64,000 nt of DNA from Silene latifolia. Lineage: Eukaryota; Streptophyta; Magnoliopsida; Caryophyllales; Caryophyllaceae. Below, one piece after another: positions 37,312 through 48,474 of this stretch. The first letter of the stretch is position 1. The number at the start of each line of letters is the position of its first letter. The position numbers and the translations under genes are program-made. The stretch lies in contig NC_133530.1 in NCBI RefSeq assembly GCF_048544455.1, positions 18,901,748 to 18,965,747 on the forward strand, read 5' to 3'. The notes beneath the pieces are model-generated. The model saw only the letters and a list, made by a program, of their open reading frames with translations, was not told the DNA's origin and searched no databases.

Positions 37312-37389
37312 CTGCACATTATATCTAGCACACACGTATGTAAGACAATTTTACGAAAGTATCTGGAATATCTGTATAAAAGTCAAATT

Positions 37390-37935
37390 GATGTGAATTG
37401 AATAGACGGAGTTGTTTGGGCCAAAATCGGCATAAGGACTAAGCCCGTCTAGTTTGGTTTCGGGAGTTGGGCCAAGGAAGCTGAAGAATTACAAGAAGCC
37501 CACAAGTAAAGAGGAGCCCGCGTGTTAATAAGTCACCCGGGAGAATTCAGGGAGAATTTAGGGAGATCAGGGAGAATGGAATATAAAGCTGCGTTTATGG
37601 AAAGAAGTGTAGGACCACTCGGATTGCTTACCGTACAGGGAATAGGAAAGAGCTAGGGTTCTTACCCTATAAATAGTCAAGAAAGCATAGAAGGAAGCAT
37701 GATCGAAGATCACTCACGCATAACACATTGTACTAGCTAGGTTTACGTTCCGCCTTCCTTGTATTCGTTCTCATATCAACAGCTAGTGCAATCCTTGGAA
37801 GGGTACCTTCCCTTCCCGTTGTCGTTTTCCACATTGGGTTTTCCGCGTCACCAAATCTCACGTGTCAACCTTTACTTACGTACTTAATTATTACTTTACG
37901 TTGTGCCGAGTAAGACCGCATTGACCTCGTATAAC
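37390..37935. mobile_element. LTR-like insertion in VWA intron 2 (ends unresolved)
   Basis: The stretch has LTR style: a TATA box CCCTATAAATAG (about 37674), a downstream GTATTCGTTCTC segment and a TTGGGTTTTCCGCGTCACC end. It could be a solo LTR or part of one. I could not find a target repeat or firm ends, so this is tentative. It lies inside the intron at 37312-37969. Confidence 0.35.
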
Positions 37936-37969
37936 TTAATTCGGTAGAAAATTACCAAAACTAATCGAC

Positions 37970-39262
37970 CTGAAGGAGTATGAGATTATGAGAATATCGG
38001 ATGTAGTTCGAGCTTGAACAAGAGGAAGACTAAGAAACACGGTCGTCTTATGTGTCTCACTGTTGTAGAGATTCCCGAATGAAATAGTAACAGATTCATT
38101 ATCACGAGTCTGATCATGATTCCCTGCACGCACATCTTGGATATCAGAGTCGAGTTGGGTGACCGTCAACTTCAAGTCTTGTACAACCACGCTAAGAATC
38201 CCCGCCAGACATGATGAAAATGCTATATTCAAACTCGCCGAGTCTGCGCATTCTACATCCGCAATTGAATAAGTTCCATTGTCACTTATGCTTGCTATCT
38301 CGTAAAGCACCTTCACAGCGCAACAAAAGTACAACAACATATTTATTGCCAAAAAATACAAGAAAAAAATTAAAAAAAATACTATTTATAGTAAGTTGAT
38401 CTCTGAGAGCATGAGATGACGATTCCCATTACTATTTTTGGAAAGTCGTTGTCAGAGGCAGCCACCTTAATTAATTCATGCTAAGTCACTGTGTGGCACG
38501 GCTGACTAGCTAGAAATTAAATCTGAGGAAAAGAAACAAAAGGCGATGACGTGGACCCATTTCTTGTAATTTGTTTAAAATGAGTTCCATTTTTGTAATA
38601 AGCTTCCGTTTCAGTTTCAACCCCATGTAAGCAAAAATTGTCAAATTATCTTCCTGATTTCTCAAAATACACTAAGAAATAATTAAGACTAAATAAAATG
38701 GTAAAGATGTAAAGCTAAGGCTTGTAAGTCGTACCTTACTGTCATGATCAGTATTGAGGCCAAAAGTGTAAACAGGGAAACCACTAACGTCAACGTCAAC
38801 GGTAGAGGGGTGATCGTATCCGCTACTCTGTTCGCCATCGGACACAAGCATGATAGCGGTCGTACGCCCCTCGTATTGCCTCCGTTGGGCCAACACACTT
38901 AAGGCTGTTTCTAGGCCTAATGTGATATTTGTGTAACTATCAGCCTCTAATTTATTGATTAGCATCTCAATTTTGGCTTGCCCATTCTTGTCCATTGCTG
39001 TCAATGGGCACAACCTGACCGCTGTCGACGAGAATGTGACGATTGATAAACGATCAATTGGGCTCAATTTTTTCACCAAAAAGTTCATAGATGTTTTCAA
39101 CTTCTCCAATCTATTTCCCCACATACTATAACTCACATCCAATACCGCAACTATATCAACTCCACATCTTCGGTCCCCTGTACCCGACCCCATCAGCTCC
39201 ACTACCAACCTGTAATCGGTTTTCTCCAAAGGTGAATCTGCCTTGGTCAATATTTGTATCGC
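37970..39262 (-). pseudogene. VWA/vwaint-domain protein, exons 1-2 (gene split)
   Basis: This is the 5' part of a minus-strand host gene. Exon 1 (to 38735) encodes the von Willebrand A fold: VDIVAVLDVSYSMWG carries the DxSxS metal site (here DVSYS), followed by LSPIDRLSIVTFSS and AIMLVSDGEQSSG. The intron 38734-38311 has GT..AG ends. Exon 2 (38310-37970) encodes SISDNGTYS, SSCLAGILSVVVQDLKLTV and SVTISFGNLY, as in the vwaint region. It ends in phase 2 and fits exon 3 at 37311. The family includes WAV3-type E3 ligases, but no RING finger is seen here. The first exon upstream is not found, and a stop lies just before the probable acceptor near 39263. Exon 3 is split by the 33-kb nest, so the gene is most likely dead. 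Confidence 0.8.
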
Positions 39263-39334
39263 TATTTTTTATGATACGAATTCTTCAGGTGCTAAATATA
39301 TTGCGAGAAAATAATGGTCAAAGTCATATCGAGT

Positions 39335-39453
39335 GACTTTGTTGTGGCATGTGCGCCACTTTCCCCTGACCTGCCCCCGTGATGTACTCGTAACTCCTTT
39401 TTTTATTTATCTATATATTGCTCCTTTCTTCCAAAAAAAAAAAAAAAAAAAAA
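39335..39453 (+). mobile_element. Extremely truncated LINE-like 3' end
   Basis: The insert is about 119 bp, ends in an A run of about 20, and is flanked by the repeat GTCATATCGAGT (39323-39334 and 39454-39465), extended by three A on the left. It shares CCCCCGTGATGTACT with the tail at 660-748. Confidence 0.75.
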
Positions 39454-39562
39454 GTCATATCGAGTTTTTTTTTTTTTTTTTTTACCCACCCTAGTCCCTT
39501 CGTCTCGTGTTTTTGACCTCACACTATTACTTTATTGGTTTTGTTATGTCCTTCATGGAATC

Positions 39563-40525
39563 ATGGCTATAGATGATCATTCTCAACAATTTCCAAGCTT
39601 CTTCAAGATATTTTTCGAGCCTCGCCACGACCTTCAAAGATTGGTATGCCTCTTAACTTGGCAATTAACCATTTTTTACGGTTTTTCTGACATGTGCTGT
39701 GTTAAGGATACTTAAAATGGAAAATTTGATTTTGTACTTCAATTTCTAATATATTTCAAACTCAGAACTATCCGTTTAAGTATCCTTAACATGTGTCAGT
39801 TGCCCAGTTGGGCACAAGTTAAAAAACCGTTCTTTTATTTGCCAAAGTTGCATGATCGAATGGGTTGTGTTTTTAGCGTACCCTTTATTACTTGTTTGGA
39901 TCTCTTATTTTGTCTAAAAAACTAGTCCTGGTGACTGCACCCTTTTTTGAGTAAGTTTTCCTTGAGACGGATATATCTTTGTATACAAACGGGCCATAGA
40001 ATTAACAACATATTCCCATGCATGTGATCTAATGCATGCATGCAATGTGTGATAATGTCAGACTTATGATGTTGAAGATAACCAGAACTTCGGAAAATAT
40101 AGTACAAATTACAGAGTAAATTATTGCAGAGTACATTTTATTTAATGTTTTGAGAAATTGAAAAAATCTCAGTATCTTCCGGATGAAACAATCAGTTTTG
40201 TTTGTTATTACCTCGTAATCTCGTGTCTGATATTAGAGTCCTAGTCTCGGCTACATGAGATAAGTACTCCGTAGATCAGAATTCAGATGCATGCCATATT
40301 TCTTATGTATATATATGGCGGTTAATCAACTTTTATAACATAACTCAGTTAGTAGCTTTTATTTTTCCTGCAGAACATGGAATGCTGGATTTGGTCAGAC
40401 AATATAGAAGGAGATTTGGTGCGATCACCCATCATAATATCAAGAAGATTAATTCTTATCAATTTGAAAATCCGTCTTTTATCGTTGTAATGCGGCCATC
40501 TTACGTGAAGTATAAATTTCTTATG
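39563..40525 (+). pseudogene. B3-domain gene remnant A
   Basis: Only exons equivalent to 1 and 3 of the neighbouring B3 genes remain. Exon 1 (39563-39643, 81 bp, MAIDDHSQQFPSFFKIFFEP) ends in a GT donor. Exon 3 (40374-40525) begins after TTTTCCTGCAG and encodes HGMLDLVRQYRRRFG, KKINSYQFENPSF and VVMRPSYV, with a donor at its end. Exon 2, which carries most of the first B3 domain, and exon 4 are absent between and after these pieces. The splice phases of what remains equal those of genes B to D, so it is a decayed tandem copy. Confidence 0.85.
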
Positions 40526-40551
40526 GTAAGACCATAAGATGATTACTTAGA

Positions 40552-40884
40552 CTAAGTTTATCCAAGGTCTTAACATGGGTCTCAAGTTAAGATGTGATGG
40601 CGTCTTAAGCTAAGACTTGCAATAAAGTGGGTGAAATCTGTTGGGTCTTAATTTGAGTCTTGGAATCCAACACTCATCTTAAGACCCATGAATAATGTTT
40701 GGTGAGGTGAAAGGTGGGTTCTATTTATTGTAGTGGATGTTTTTATGGGTTTTAATGCTTTTTGTGAGTTTTAAGGGATAAAGTGGAAAAATATAAGTGT
40801 CTCAAGTGAGTCTTAAAAATAAAATATCAAATCTTAAGACTCGTACTCGTATTTTAGTCTGAGGTAAGACCTGGATAAACTTAG
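40552..40884. mobile_element. MITE with 20-bp TIR
   Basis: The left end CTAAGTTTATCCAAGGTCTTA and the reverse complement of the right end (CTAAGTTTATCCAGGTCTTA) match but for one base. CTTAGA occurs on both sides (40546-40551 and 40886-40891) as a possible target repeat, with one spare base on the right. The superfamily is not clear. Confidence 0.65.
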
Positions 40885-41336
40885 CCTTAGACTTATTTAG
40901 CTAAGAAGATTAACTGAATGATCATAAAACATTTGAGAGACGGAATACTTTACCTTTAACAAATGAGATGAAAAAAATGCGTACTAGTTTAATTTGTTTG
41001 AATAATTTGGTGCTGCAGAATGTTGGTATTTTGCTACCCACAGTCCACAGAGTCACATATATAGGTTAGAGATGACTAGAATTACCGAATTTAGTCAATA
41101 CAAAGTACATACATCTACTTTTTTTTATCGTTACATTGACGCAAATGCAGTTCCATATAGATAATAACGCTTAATTTATTTAATCATTCAATCAATCACT
41201 CATCTCATTCAATACCAATTTCATTTAAGATATCTGTCTGAGTTTAATACAAAATCAAATTCAAATTTTAATATTATAATTTCCAAAATAATTAGGTCTA
41301 ATTATTTCCTAATTCCAAGTTGGTCAGCAACCAAAC

Positions 41337-41347
41337 CCTATAAATAT
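41337..41347 (+). promoter_or_regulatory. Former TATA box of the polyubiquitin gene
   Basis: CCTATAAATAT is followed by the Mutator-like element. The 9-bp target repeat ATAAATATC recurs at 42542-42550, directly before the pyrimidine-rich polyubiquitin leader. In the unoccupied site the TATA box would have been about 70 bp from the leader's splice donor. Confidence 0.7.
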
Positions 41348-41348
41348 C

Positions 41349-42541
41349 GAATTTTTTTCCAAAATGGGTTTTAATAACAAACAATTTAACAAAATAGGGT
41401 AACTTTGAAACTAATTACCAAAAATGGGTCCACGTAGGCTCGGTTTTGGCGATGGTAGGTTCAGGATTAAGGTCGCTTAGCGGGAGAGCGACTTGGTGTA
41501 GCTGATGGGAATGGAACACGGAATCTACTAACATCTCTTTCACACCCAATGACGAAGCTATGTACTGGCCGGATGGGCCACGGCCCGGGCAAAGATTGAA
41601 AGCTTAATTAGTAGTATTTGAGATGCAATTATAACATGATTCTTTCCTGGCTCAGTTGGTTAGATTAAATTTCCACTTTCATATTGCCAACGGTTAGGGG
41701 TTCAACTCCTCAGAGCGTCATTTTCTCCCCAACTCCTTTTATTTTTAAATTTTAGAATTCGGATGTATTGTTTCACTCTATTTTTTTTACACATACAATA
41801 TATACTTTGAATTATTTATGCTTTATTTCGTAATTCTTTCTCGCCCTCATTCCGTAATGTTTTTTTTCTTATATCACCAAAAAAATCTTCAATATGATAC
41901 TTTAGTCTTTAACCTTGTTTCATTAATAGGTTCATCAAAAATATATCCGTGCAAAAGGTTTATTGCAACCAATTTACTTGCGAAATTTTCAAAGTCGGAA
42001 ATGAAATGCGGCCCCACCCACAATTCCATCCTAGCTTCGTCCCTGTTCACACCCCTTACCATAACACTAAGTGTAAAGTGATGTCTTATTAAGGGGATTA
42101 AGTTTCCATATTTAATGCTAACAGCAATAAATGTGTTTTGGGACTTGAATAACGATTACTCAATATTATCTTTAATCACTTCCCTTTAACATATAAACTT
42201 TCTTGCACTAATGGTTAGGTAATATTGAATAAGTGTTAGTTTTGTGGAAGGTCCTGTGTGACTCTCCTTAACAGCCTTTTTTTTTTTGCAAACACCTAAG
42301 TCGCTGTGGGGGTAGGCGATTTGAGCTAAAATCGCTCACTCCCGGAGCGACTTGCCGTTTAAGTAGCATACTGAGGTTTGGGTGGACATTAAGTGACACT
42401 TTGGGTAAGGTCGTTGAGCGGGAAAGCGACCGAATCCTGCAAACCGATGATGAGCGTTGGCACCCATTTTGAGTAAATACTTTGAAACTCAACCTATTTC
42501 GTTAATTTGTTTGTGTTTACGCCCATTTTGGAAAAACATTC
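41349..42541. mobile_element. Mutator-like element with long TIRs in the ubiquitin promoter
   Basis: Ends are GAATTTTTTTCCAAAATGGG and, reversed, GAATGTTTTTCCAAAATGGG. Similarity between the ends continues for about 140 bp (AAATGGGT.C, GGTCGCTTAGCGGGAGAGCGAC against GGTCGCTTTCCCGCTCAACGACC). The perfect 9-bp repeat ATAAATATC flanks it, typical of Mutator. No transposase is encoded. It carries a nested hAT element. Confidence 0.85.
41547..42045. mobile_element. hAT-type non-autonomous element (499 bp)
   Basis: Ends are CAATGACGAAGCTA and, reversed, CAGGGACGAAGCTA. The 8-bp repeat TTCACACC is on both sides (41539-41546 and 42046-42053). It is nested in the Mutator-like element. Confidence 0.85.
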
Positions 42542-42612
42542 ATAAATATCACCCTCTAACCCAGCCCTTCTTCAATAATTCCTTTTCTCATCGCAATTTT
42601 CATCAGCACAAG

Positions 42613-43268
42613 GTAAACTTTCGTCTTCTTTTAATTTCTTGCTCTTTGCAATCGCAACTGGTATCAGTATCGGTATCGGAAATTGATGATTGTATTCGAA
42701 TTTTGAATTGATATTAGAACCGATATCAGTATCGGAATCGTAATTCGATGATTGTATTCGAATTTTGAATTGATATTACCACTGCGAACAATTAGGGTTT
42801 TATTTTCTTGATTTAGAACTCTAAATTTGATTATCATATTAATTGTTAAAACTGTATGATTGTATGTCGTTTTTGTGATTAGAAGATGCAATTTCTATAG
42901 CGTGTTTGATTAATTGATTGATAATTTGATCTAAAAGTCGACTATTCGCTTCTGATATTATGCTCTTTTGTTGAATTTTTGTTTAAATTTCGTTTTTTAT
43001 GAGGAGTTTGATTGATTGGAATCTGATTTAGTTTTCAAAAAATTGATCGTTTTGTCTGATTGTATACGGTTTACAAATTATCTGAAGGAAATTTCAAAAA
43101 AAACGTATACAATCAAATGAAAAAGATAATTAGTTTTCCATATGACCTGGTTGTTAGTTATGGTTATTATGGCTTTCCTGTATTAGGGGCTCTCGTCGAT
43201 TCTCGATTTCTGTCTGCTTCGGGTTTCTGAGTGCTTAAGTCTTAATTGCTGCTTTTGATTATTTGTAG
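42613..43268 (+). other. Leader intron of the polyubiquitin gene
   Basis: The donor CACAAG|GTAAAC and the acceptor TTATTTGTAG directly before the ATG define a 656-bp intron in the 5' leader, the usual arrangement in plant polyubiquitin genes. It includes two copies of GATGATTGTATTCGAATTTT (42684 and 42747) and a small inverted pair TGATTGTATACG..CGTATACAATCA (about 43057-43116). Confidence 0.85.
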
Positions 43269-43730
<462 letters not shown>

Positions 43731-44581
43731 GCTCCTGGGGTTCCGACTTTACCTTTTTAAGACTCGTTCCCTTCCATTTTACGACAACTATTCCGTTTGT
43801 TTAAGTCATGAACCAGTTATGATGATCTTGTTTGAGTAACTACATGAATAAAAGTCCCATTTACCTCTATTTTGTGTGTTGTTATATCCATCAAACTTCA
43901 TTTACTGATATTGTTTGCTTTACAACATATCAACTGCTTATTGATCATGTGGTAGTTCCCCTGTTTTTATTCATGTTTTATTCAAGTTTCAAATTCCTGT
44001 GTTTATCAACCTGTCAAAAGTTCCTGTGTTTTTCAACCTGTCAAAAACTCCTATGTTACCTGTCGAAATTTACCTGACTTGTGAGCCTAATTTAACCCAT
44101 TGTTACATTATAACCTCCAAACGTCCGTAACCCATGATGATTTAGCAAATCTTCATTCGGGCAGAGTTTGTTACATCTGAATGAAGTTTTCGAATTGTCG
44201 ACCTAAATTTGATTTTTCTTACTTATTTGATGGAGTAACGTTAAGTTCTATGACCCAAATTCGACCTGCCCGAACTGTTTGATGGATCAAGTGGTAACAT
44301 TTACTTGGCAAAATTTATGACTTGAGTTGAGATCATTTTTGCATGCAAGACAAGTGGTTATTACTGAGATATATTCACAGAATTGAATAGATTTTCCTGA
44401 ACAAAACTTTACTGCTATCAGTGTGTTTGTTTTTCTATTGGGCGTTGGTGTTAGTTGCAAAGATAGCTTGCTGTTAATGAATGTAGGCATGTAACATATT
44501 AAAGCTTCAGTAAATTATTACCTATAGACTTCTGTTACACTTTAAACTGTTGAAGTTTGTAAAACTAAGGGAATATTCTTC
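43731..44581 (+). other. Polyubiquitin 3' flank and B gene upstream region
   Basis: There is no gene. A 27-bp unit (TTCCTGTGTTTATCAACCTG) occurs about three times at 43990-44065. The part from about 44265 to 44581 recurs at 61170-61747 upstream of gene E, so it is part of a duplicated block. Confidence 0.75.
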
Positions 44582-46209
44582 ATGGCTGTTGATGATCTTC
44601 CTAATAACTTTCCAAGCTTCTTCAAGATAATTCTTGAGCCTCGACATGACCTTCGTAAATTGGTACTACACTTAACATTTCTATCCCTATCCCTATTCGT
44701 TTTCGTTACTTCTGGTGACAAATTGTGTAAATATGATGTCTTTTCATCTTCATTCTTCAGTTTTGTTTTCGGCGTCCTTAATTGTATCAGGGGATTCCGA
44801 AGAAGTTTATGACAGACCATGGGAAGGATCTCTTGGATGTTGTAAGCCTCAATATTCCAACTGGTAAGACGTGGAAGGTCGAGTTACTGAAAGAAAATGG
44901 TAGGGCTTGGTTTAATGATGGTTGGCATAAAGTTGTGAACTTTTGTAAAATATGTCACGGTCATTTCCTGATGTTTACATATGTAGGAAAGTCTCAGTTC
45001 AATGTGTATATTTTCGACATGACCGCTTGCGAGATTGAGTACCCTCTTGATCGTCATGAAACCAGGGAAGTACGGAAGAGAGTGAGTGTCAGTAAGACCA
45101 AGATGAACTCTAGTGCACCTATTTCTTCATCACAAGGTGCATTTTTATGTTTTCTTTTCATTTGTTCTTATGTTACTCAGACTCTTCATATACGTTGTGT
45201 AATTTTGGATATTCGACTTGCGAATATGGGTATAACACTTCATTTAAAGTCGAAATGCCCAATTTCATCGATTGACACAGTCATTTTTTTTTTTACCGTT
45301 TATTGGATGAATCAAATGTGTAAATTTTTTCTTTGGTGCAGAAAAAGGGATGGGTGTTTTGGTGAGACAATACATAAGGAAGTTTGGTACTCTCACTCAA
45401 ATACAGGTCAAGAAGATTAATTCCTATCAATTTGATATCCCGTCTTTCACAGTCGTAATGCGACCATCTTATGTGACTGATCTCTTTTGTTTGGTAAGTA
45501 CTCAACTTATATTTACAAACTCAAGTTGTATGTTTAAGACTTTAGGTTATTGCCTCTCCTAAGCCAGGATTTAGGCTTTCAAACTCAAGTCGATTATTGG
45601 TGTTCAGCTGATTCACTAATGCAATCTTTTCTTAGTGCAGCATTCATGAAACAGTAATAAAACCTTCACAAAAATTTTTGCAGAGGGTTGTTTGAAACTT
45701 TTATAACTTGAATTATCTAATGTATGTGTCAAACACGAGTGCATGTCCAAGTCCAGTTATGGGTAATTTGTAAACAGAGTTGTGTTTCAACCCCAGAGTC
45801 ATGTCGATGCACAATACACAACCAAAGTGAGGAGTCGAAGTAAATAGAGTAAAACTACTGCAAATTTCATTTCTCTAGCTTAATTTTTATTGATTTGGTA
45901 CCACAGAATGTACCGTTAGCATTTGGTGGCGAGCACACAAGTATTAAACCAGGAAGTTACACACTCGTGAATCCAAGAGGTGGTACATGGTCTGTGAGAT
46001 GTATTGGCACACCGAGTTATAAGAAGTTCTATAGGGGATGGAAACAGTTTGCACTGGACAACAATTTACGAAAAGGTGATATCTGTGTTTTTGAATTGAT
46101 TAAGGTAACCAAACGTCTGATAAAAGTCGAAATAATCCGATGTTCATCTGATGCTGCTGTTGCTAGTCTGAGTAGTTCCATGAAATCTGAAGACGTGACG
46201 GAAGATTGA
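44582..46209 (+). CDS. B3-domain protein B (VRN1/REM-like)
   Basis: The four exons are 44582-44662, 44791-45136, 45342-45493 and 45907-46209. All introns are GT-AG and the phases agree, giving 293 residues. Residues about 12-110 form a first B3 domain (FFKIILEP, IPKKFM, GKTWKVELLKENGRAWFNDGW, GHFLMFTYVG, FNVYIFD). Residues from about 165 form a second (PSFTVVMRPSYV, GGTWSVRC, WKQFALDNNLRKGDICVFELI). Two B3 domains with this spacing are seen in VRN1 and other REM proteins, which are nuclear DNA-binding factors. The linker is much shorter than in VRN1. No function beyond DNA binding can be read. The 5' side lies next to polyubiquitin. Confidence 0.88.
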
Positions 46210-46498
46210 GGTTATTTTAACTGAAGATTAAACTTTCAAATAATGTGATGTTCTAGTCACTTTGTTCCGGAAAAGGGCAAATGTAACTATGGCGAGGAAA
46301 GGTTGTAGGGAAGTGTACTATGTTGGTTTGTATGTAATTGAACAATCAAGTCTATGCTTTAGGAAAACTAATGCGGTGTTCTCGGCTAACTCCGTTTTGT
46401 AAGCAAATATTGTTTGTAGGAGTTGTTTTGTTTTTGTTGGTAACAAGTTAAAGACTTCCTTCTACGCTTGTTTAAGTAACGCGTTCGGATCCTCCCGG

Positions 46499-47032
46499 TA
46501 GAGGTGGCAATCGGGTCACTTGGGTCGGTTACGGGTCGGCTCAAAGTGGTCGGGTCATATCAGGTTCGGGTTGTGACGGGTTAGCGGCGGATCGGGTCGG
46601 TTACGGTTCATGTCGGGTCATCTTCGGGTCGGGTCATCAACGGGTGGCAAGTCGGGTCGGGTCAATATCGGGCCAGATTATAAGCATATATTTTCTCTTA
46701 TGTATTTAGCTTTAGATGTTTAAATTTATGTTTAAACAAAGTCTAGGTATATTAATTATAATTTTAAGTGAAAATAATTAATATTAATGTCAATTTGGTA
46801 TTATTTACACCATTATTAAGCTAATTCATTATCGGGTCATCTATCGGGTTGAGTCAATAACGGGTCACGGGTCGGGTCGGGTCGTTTCAGGTCAGGTTCG
46901 GGTTGGAAAAAATAAGGATGTTATCGGTTATCGGGTCGGGTTGTGTCGGATCGGTTCGGTTTCGGGTCACCCAATTTTCGGATTGTATCGGGTCGGTTTT
47001 CGGGCGGGTCGGGTCAGCTTTTGCCAGCTCTA
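46499..47032. mobile_element. Mutator-like MITE rich in GGGTCGGGT
   Basis: Ends are TAGAGGTGGCAATCGGGTCA and, reversed, TAGAGCTGGCAAAAGCTGAC. CTCCCGG lies before it and CTCCCTGG after it, an imperfect target repeat. The interior repeats GGGTCGGGT. It is related in style to the element at 57558-58960. Confidence 0.65.
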
Positions 47033-47289
47033 CTCCCTGGTACCATTATGATTGGAGGTACATTGTCTAGATAGCTGATCAAAATTCAAATGTACCAAAG
47101 AGAATATTTTTTTTTTATTTTCTTAGATTGGTTTATATAAAATATTTTTTCATTTTTATAGGTATAACATTTAATAATATGGTATTTAAAGTTTATGTAA
47201 GTAGGCGATTAATAAGGAGGGTACGGACAAATTCTAGACCAATCTGTCTGGTCTTGAAACGGAATTTTCCGATTCGGTTCCGGGTGATT

Positions 47290-48165
47290 TGCATACTACT
47301 ACCTATTAAACTCCAAAATTTTCAAATTACTACCTAATAAGTCTAATCTTGCAAATTACTATCTAATATCTTACAACTAAATATATTATACTACTTTGTT
47401 GACGGAATTTGCGAATTTGGTACTTATAATTTGCCGGAGCATGTTAAATGACAAGTCTACCCTTAATCAACACACTCCCCCCAATTACCCACCTCACACT
47501 CACATTTACCACTCAATCTCTAAAACTTCTCACATACTCCTCCTTAACTCACTGTAAAAGACATTCATCCACCAAAAAGCATCTCACATTCATTCAACGC
47601 CAAAAAACCTTCTCCCTGGGTTTTGTGTCGTCCACGCCGTCACCAAAGTAGCAGACTTACCACAATGACATGTTAATAGACTTGAGCTTTGTGAGTGAGA
47701 GTTTCTTGAAGATATTAAATTCCAGATCTAAAACATCAAAACCCAGAAAAATTGAAAAATAAAGGTAACTCGTTAACCGGAACAAGAAAGGACAAGAATA
47801 ATGGTAGAAATAGAGAAACTAATTAATGGAAACAAGTGTAAAGTTTAAGCGAGAGAAAACTTACCTTTAATGGAGGAGAGAAGAGATGAATTGAAGAAGA
47901 AGAAGCTGATAATGAAGGGAGAGTTGTGTTTTGAATGCTTATGGTGAATTGGAGAAGGGTAATATGGGTATAAAGGATGAGGAAGGAAAAGAAAAATTGA
48001 AAGAAAGCAAATCTTACCTGAGATTGGTAGAATTAGTTGTGTTTTCCGTCGATTAGGTAGTAGTCTGAGGTTATTTGTAGTTTAATAGGTAGTAGTTCGC
48101 AGTTTTCAACATAATATGTAGTAAAATAAAAAAACCGAACTTTAATAGGTAGTATTTTGCCATTT
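47290..48165. mobile_element. Long-TIR element, possible Pack-MULE
   Basis: The two ends are inverted copies of about 100 bp (GCATACTACTACCTATTAAA on the left, GCAAAATACTACCTATTAAA as the reverse of the right, followed by further matching blocks). It lies upstream of gene C. The middle, on the minus strand, looks like a leader with a splice donor (CCATTAAAGGTAAGTTTTC), which suggests captured gene sequence. The target repeat is not resolved. Confidence 0.6.
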
Positions 48166-48474
48166 TTCCTTTTTTTTATTCTGATCCGGTCTAAGAATTT
48201 TTGTCATTCGGGTTCCAATCCGGGGCACGGTCATAACTATAACTGGTTCACAAACATGTTTCACTCTTTTAATTGTGTATTATTTGTGGTTATAATAACT
48301 TGTGACTCCACATTCTCTCTCATGCTTTCATTTTCCTCCACATATTATCACAAAGTCTTAAATTTTGTCAGATAAATGTGTAACATCAGTATAAAATAAG
48401 AGGGAGTATTTAGCTTGTTTAAGAAGATTCAACACAAACACTTCACATTTGTACAACTAAAGGGCATCTTCTTC

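Noticed and set aside
41818-42081. 87-codon frame upstream of polyubiquitin
   Set aside because: It lies inside the nested hAT element and runs past its end. No recognised protein.
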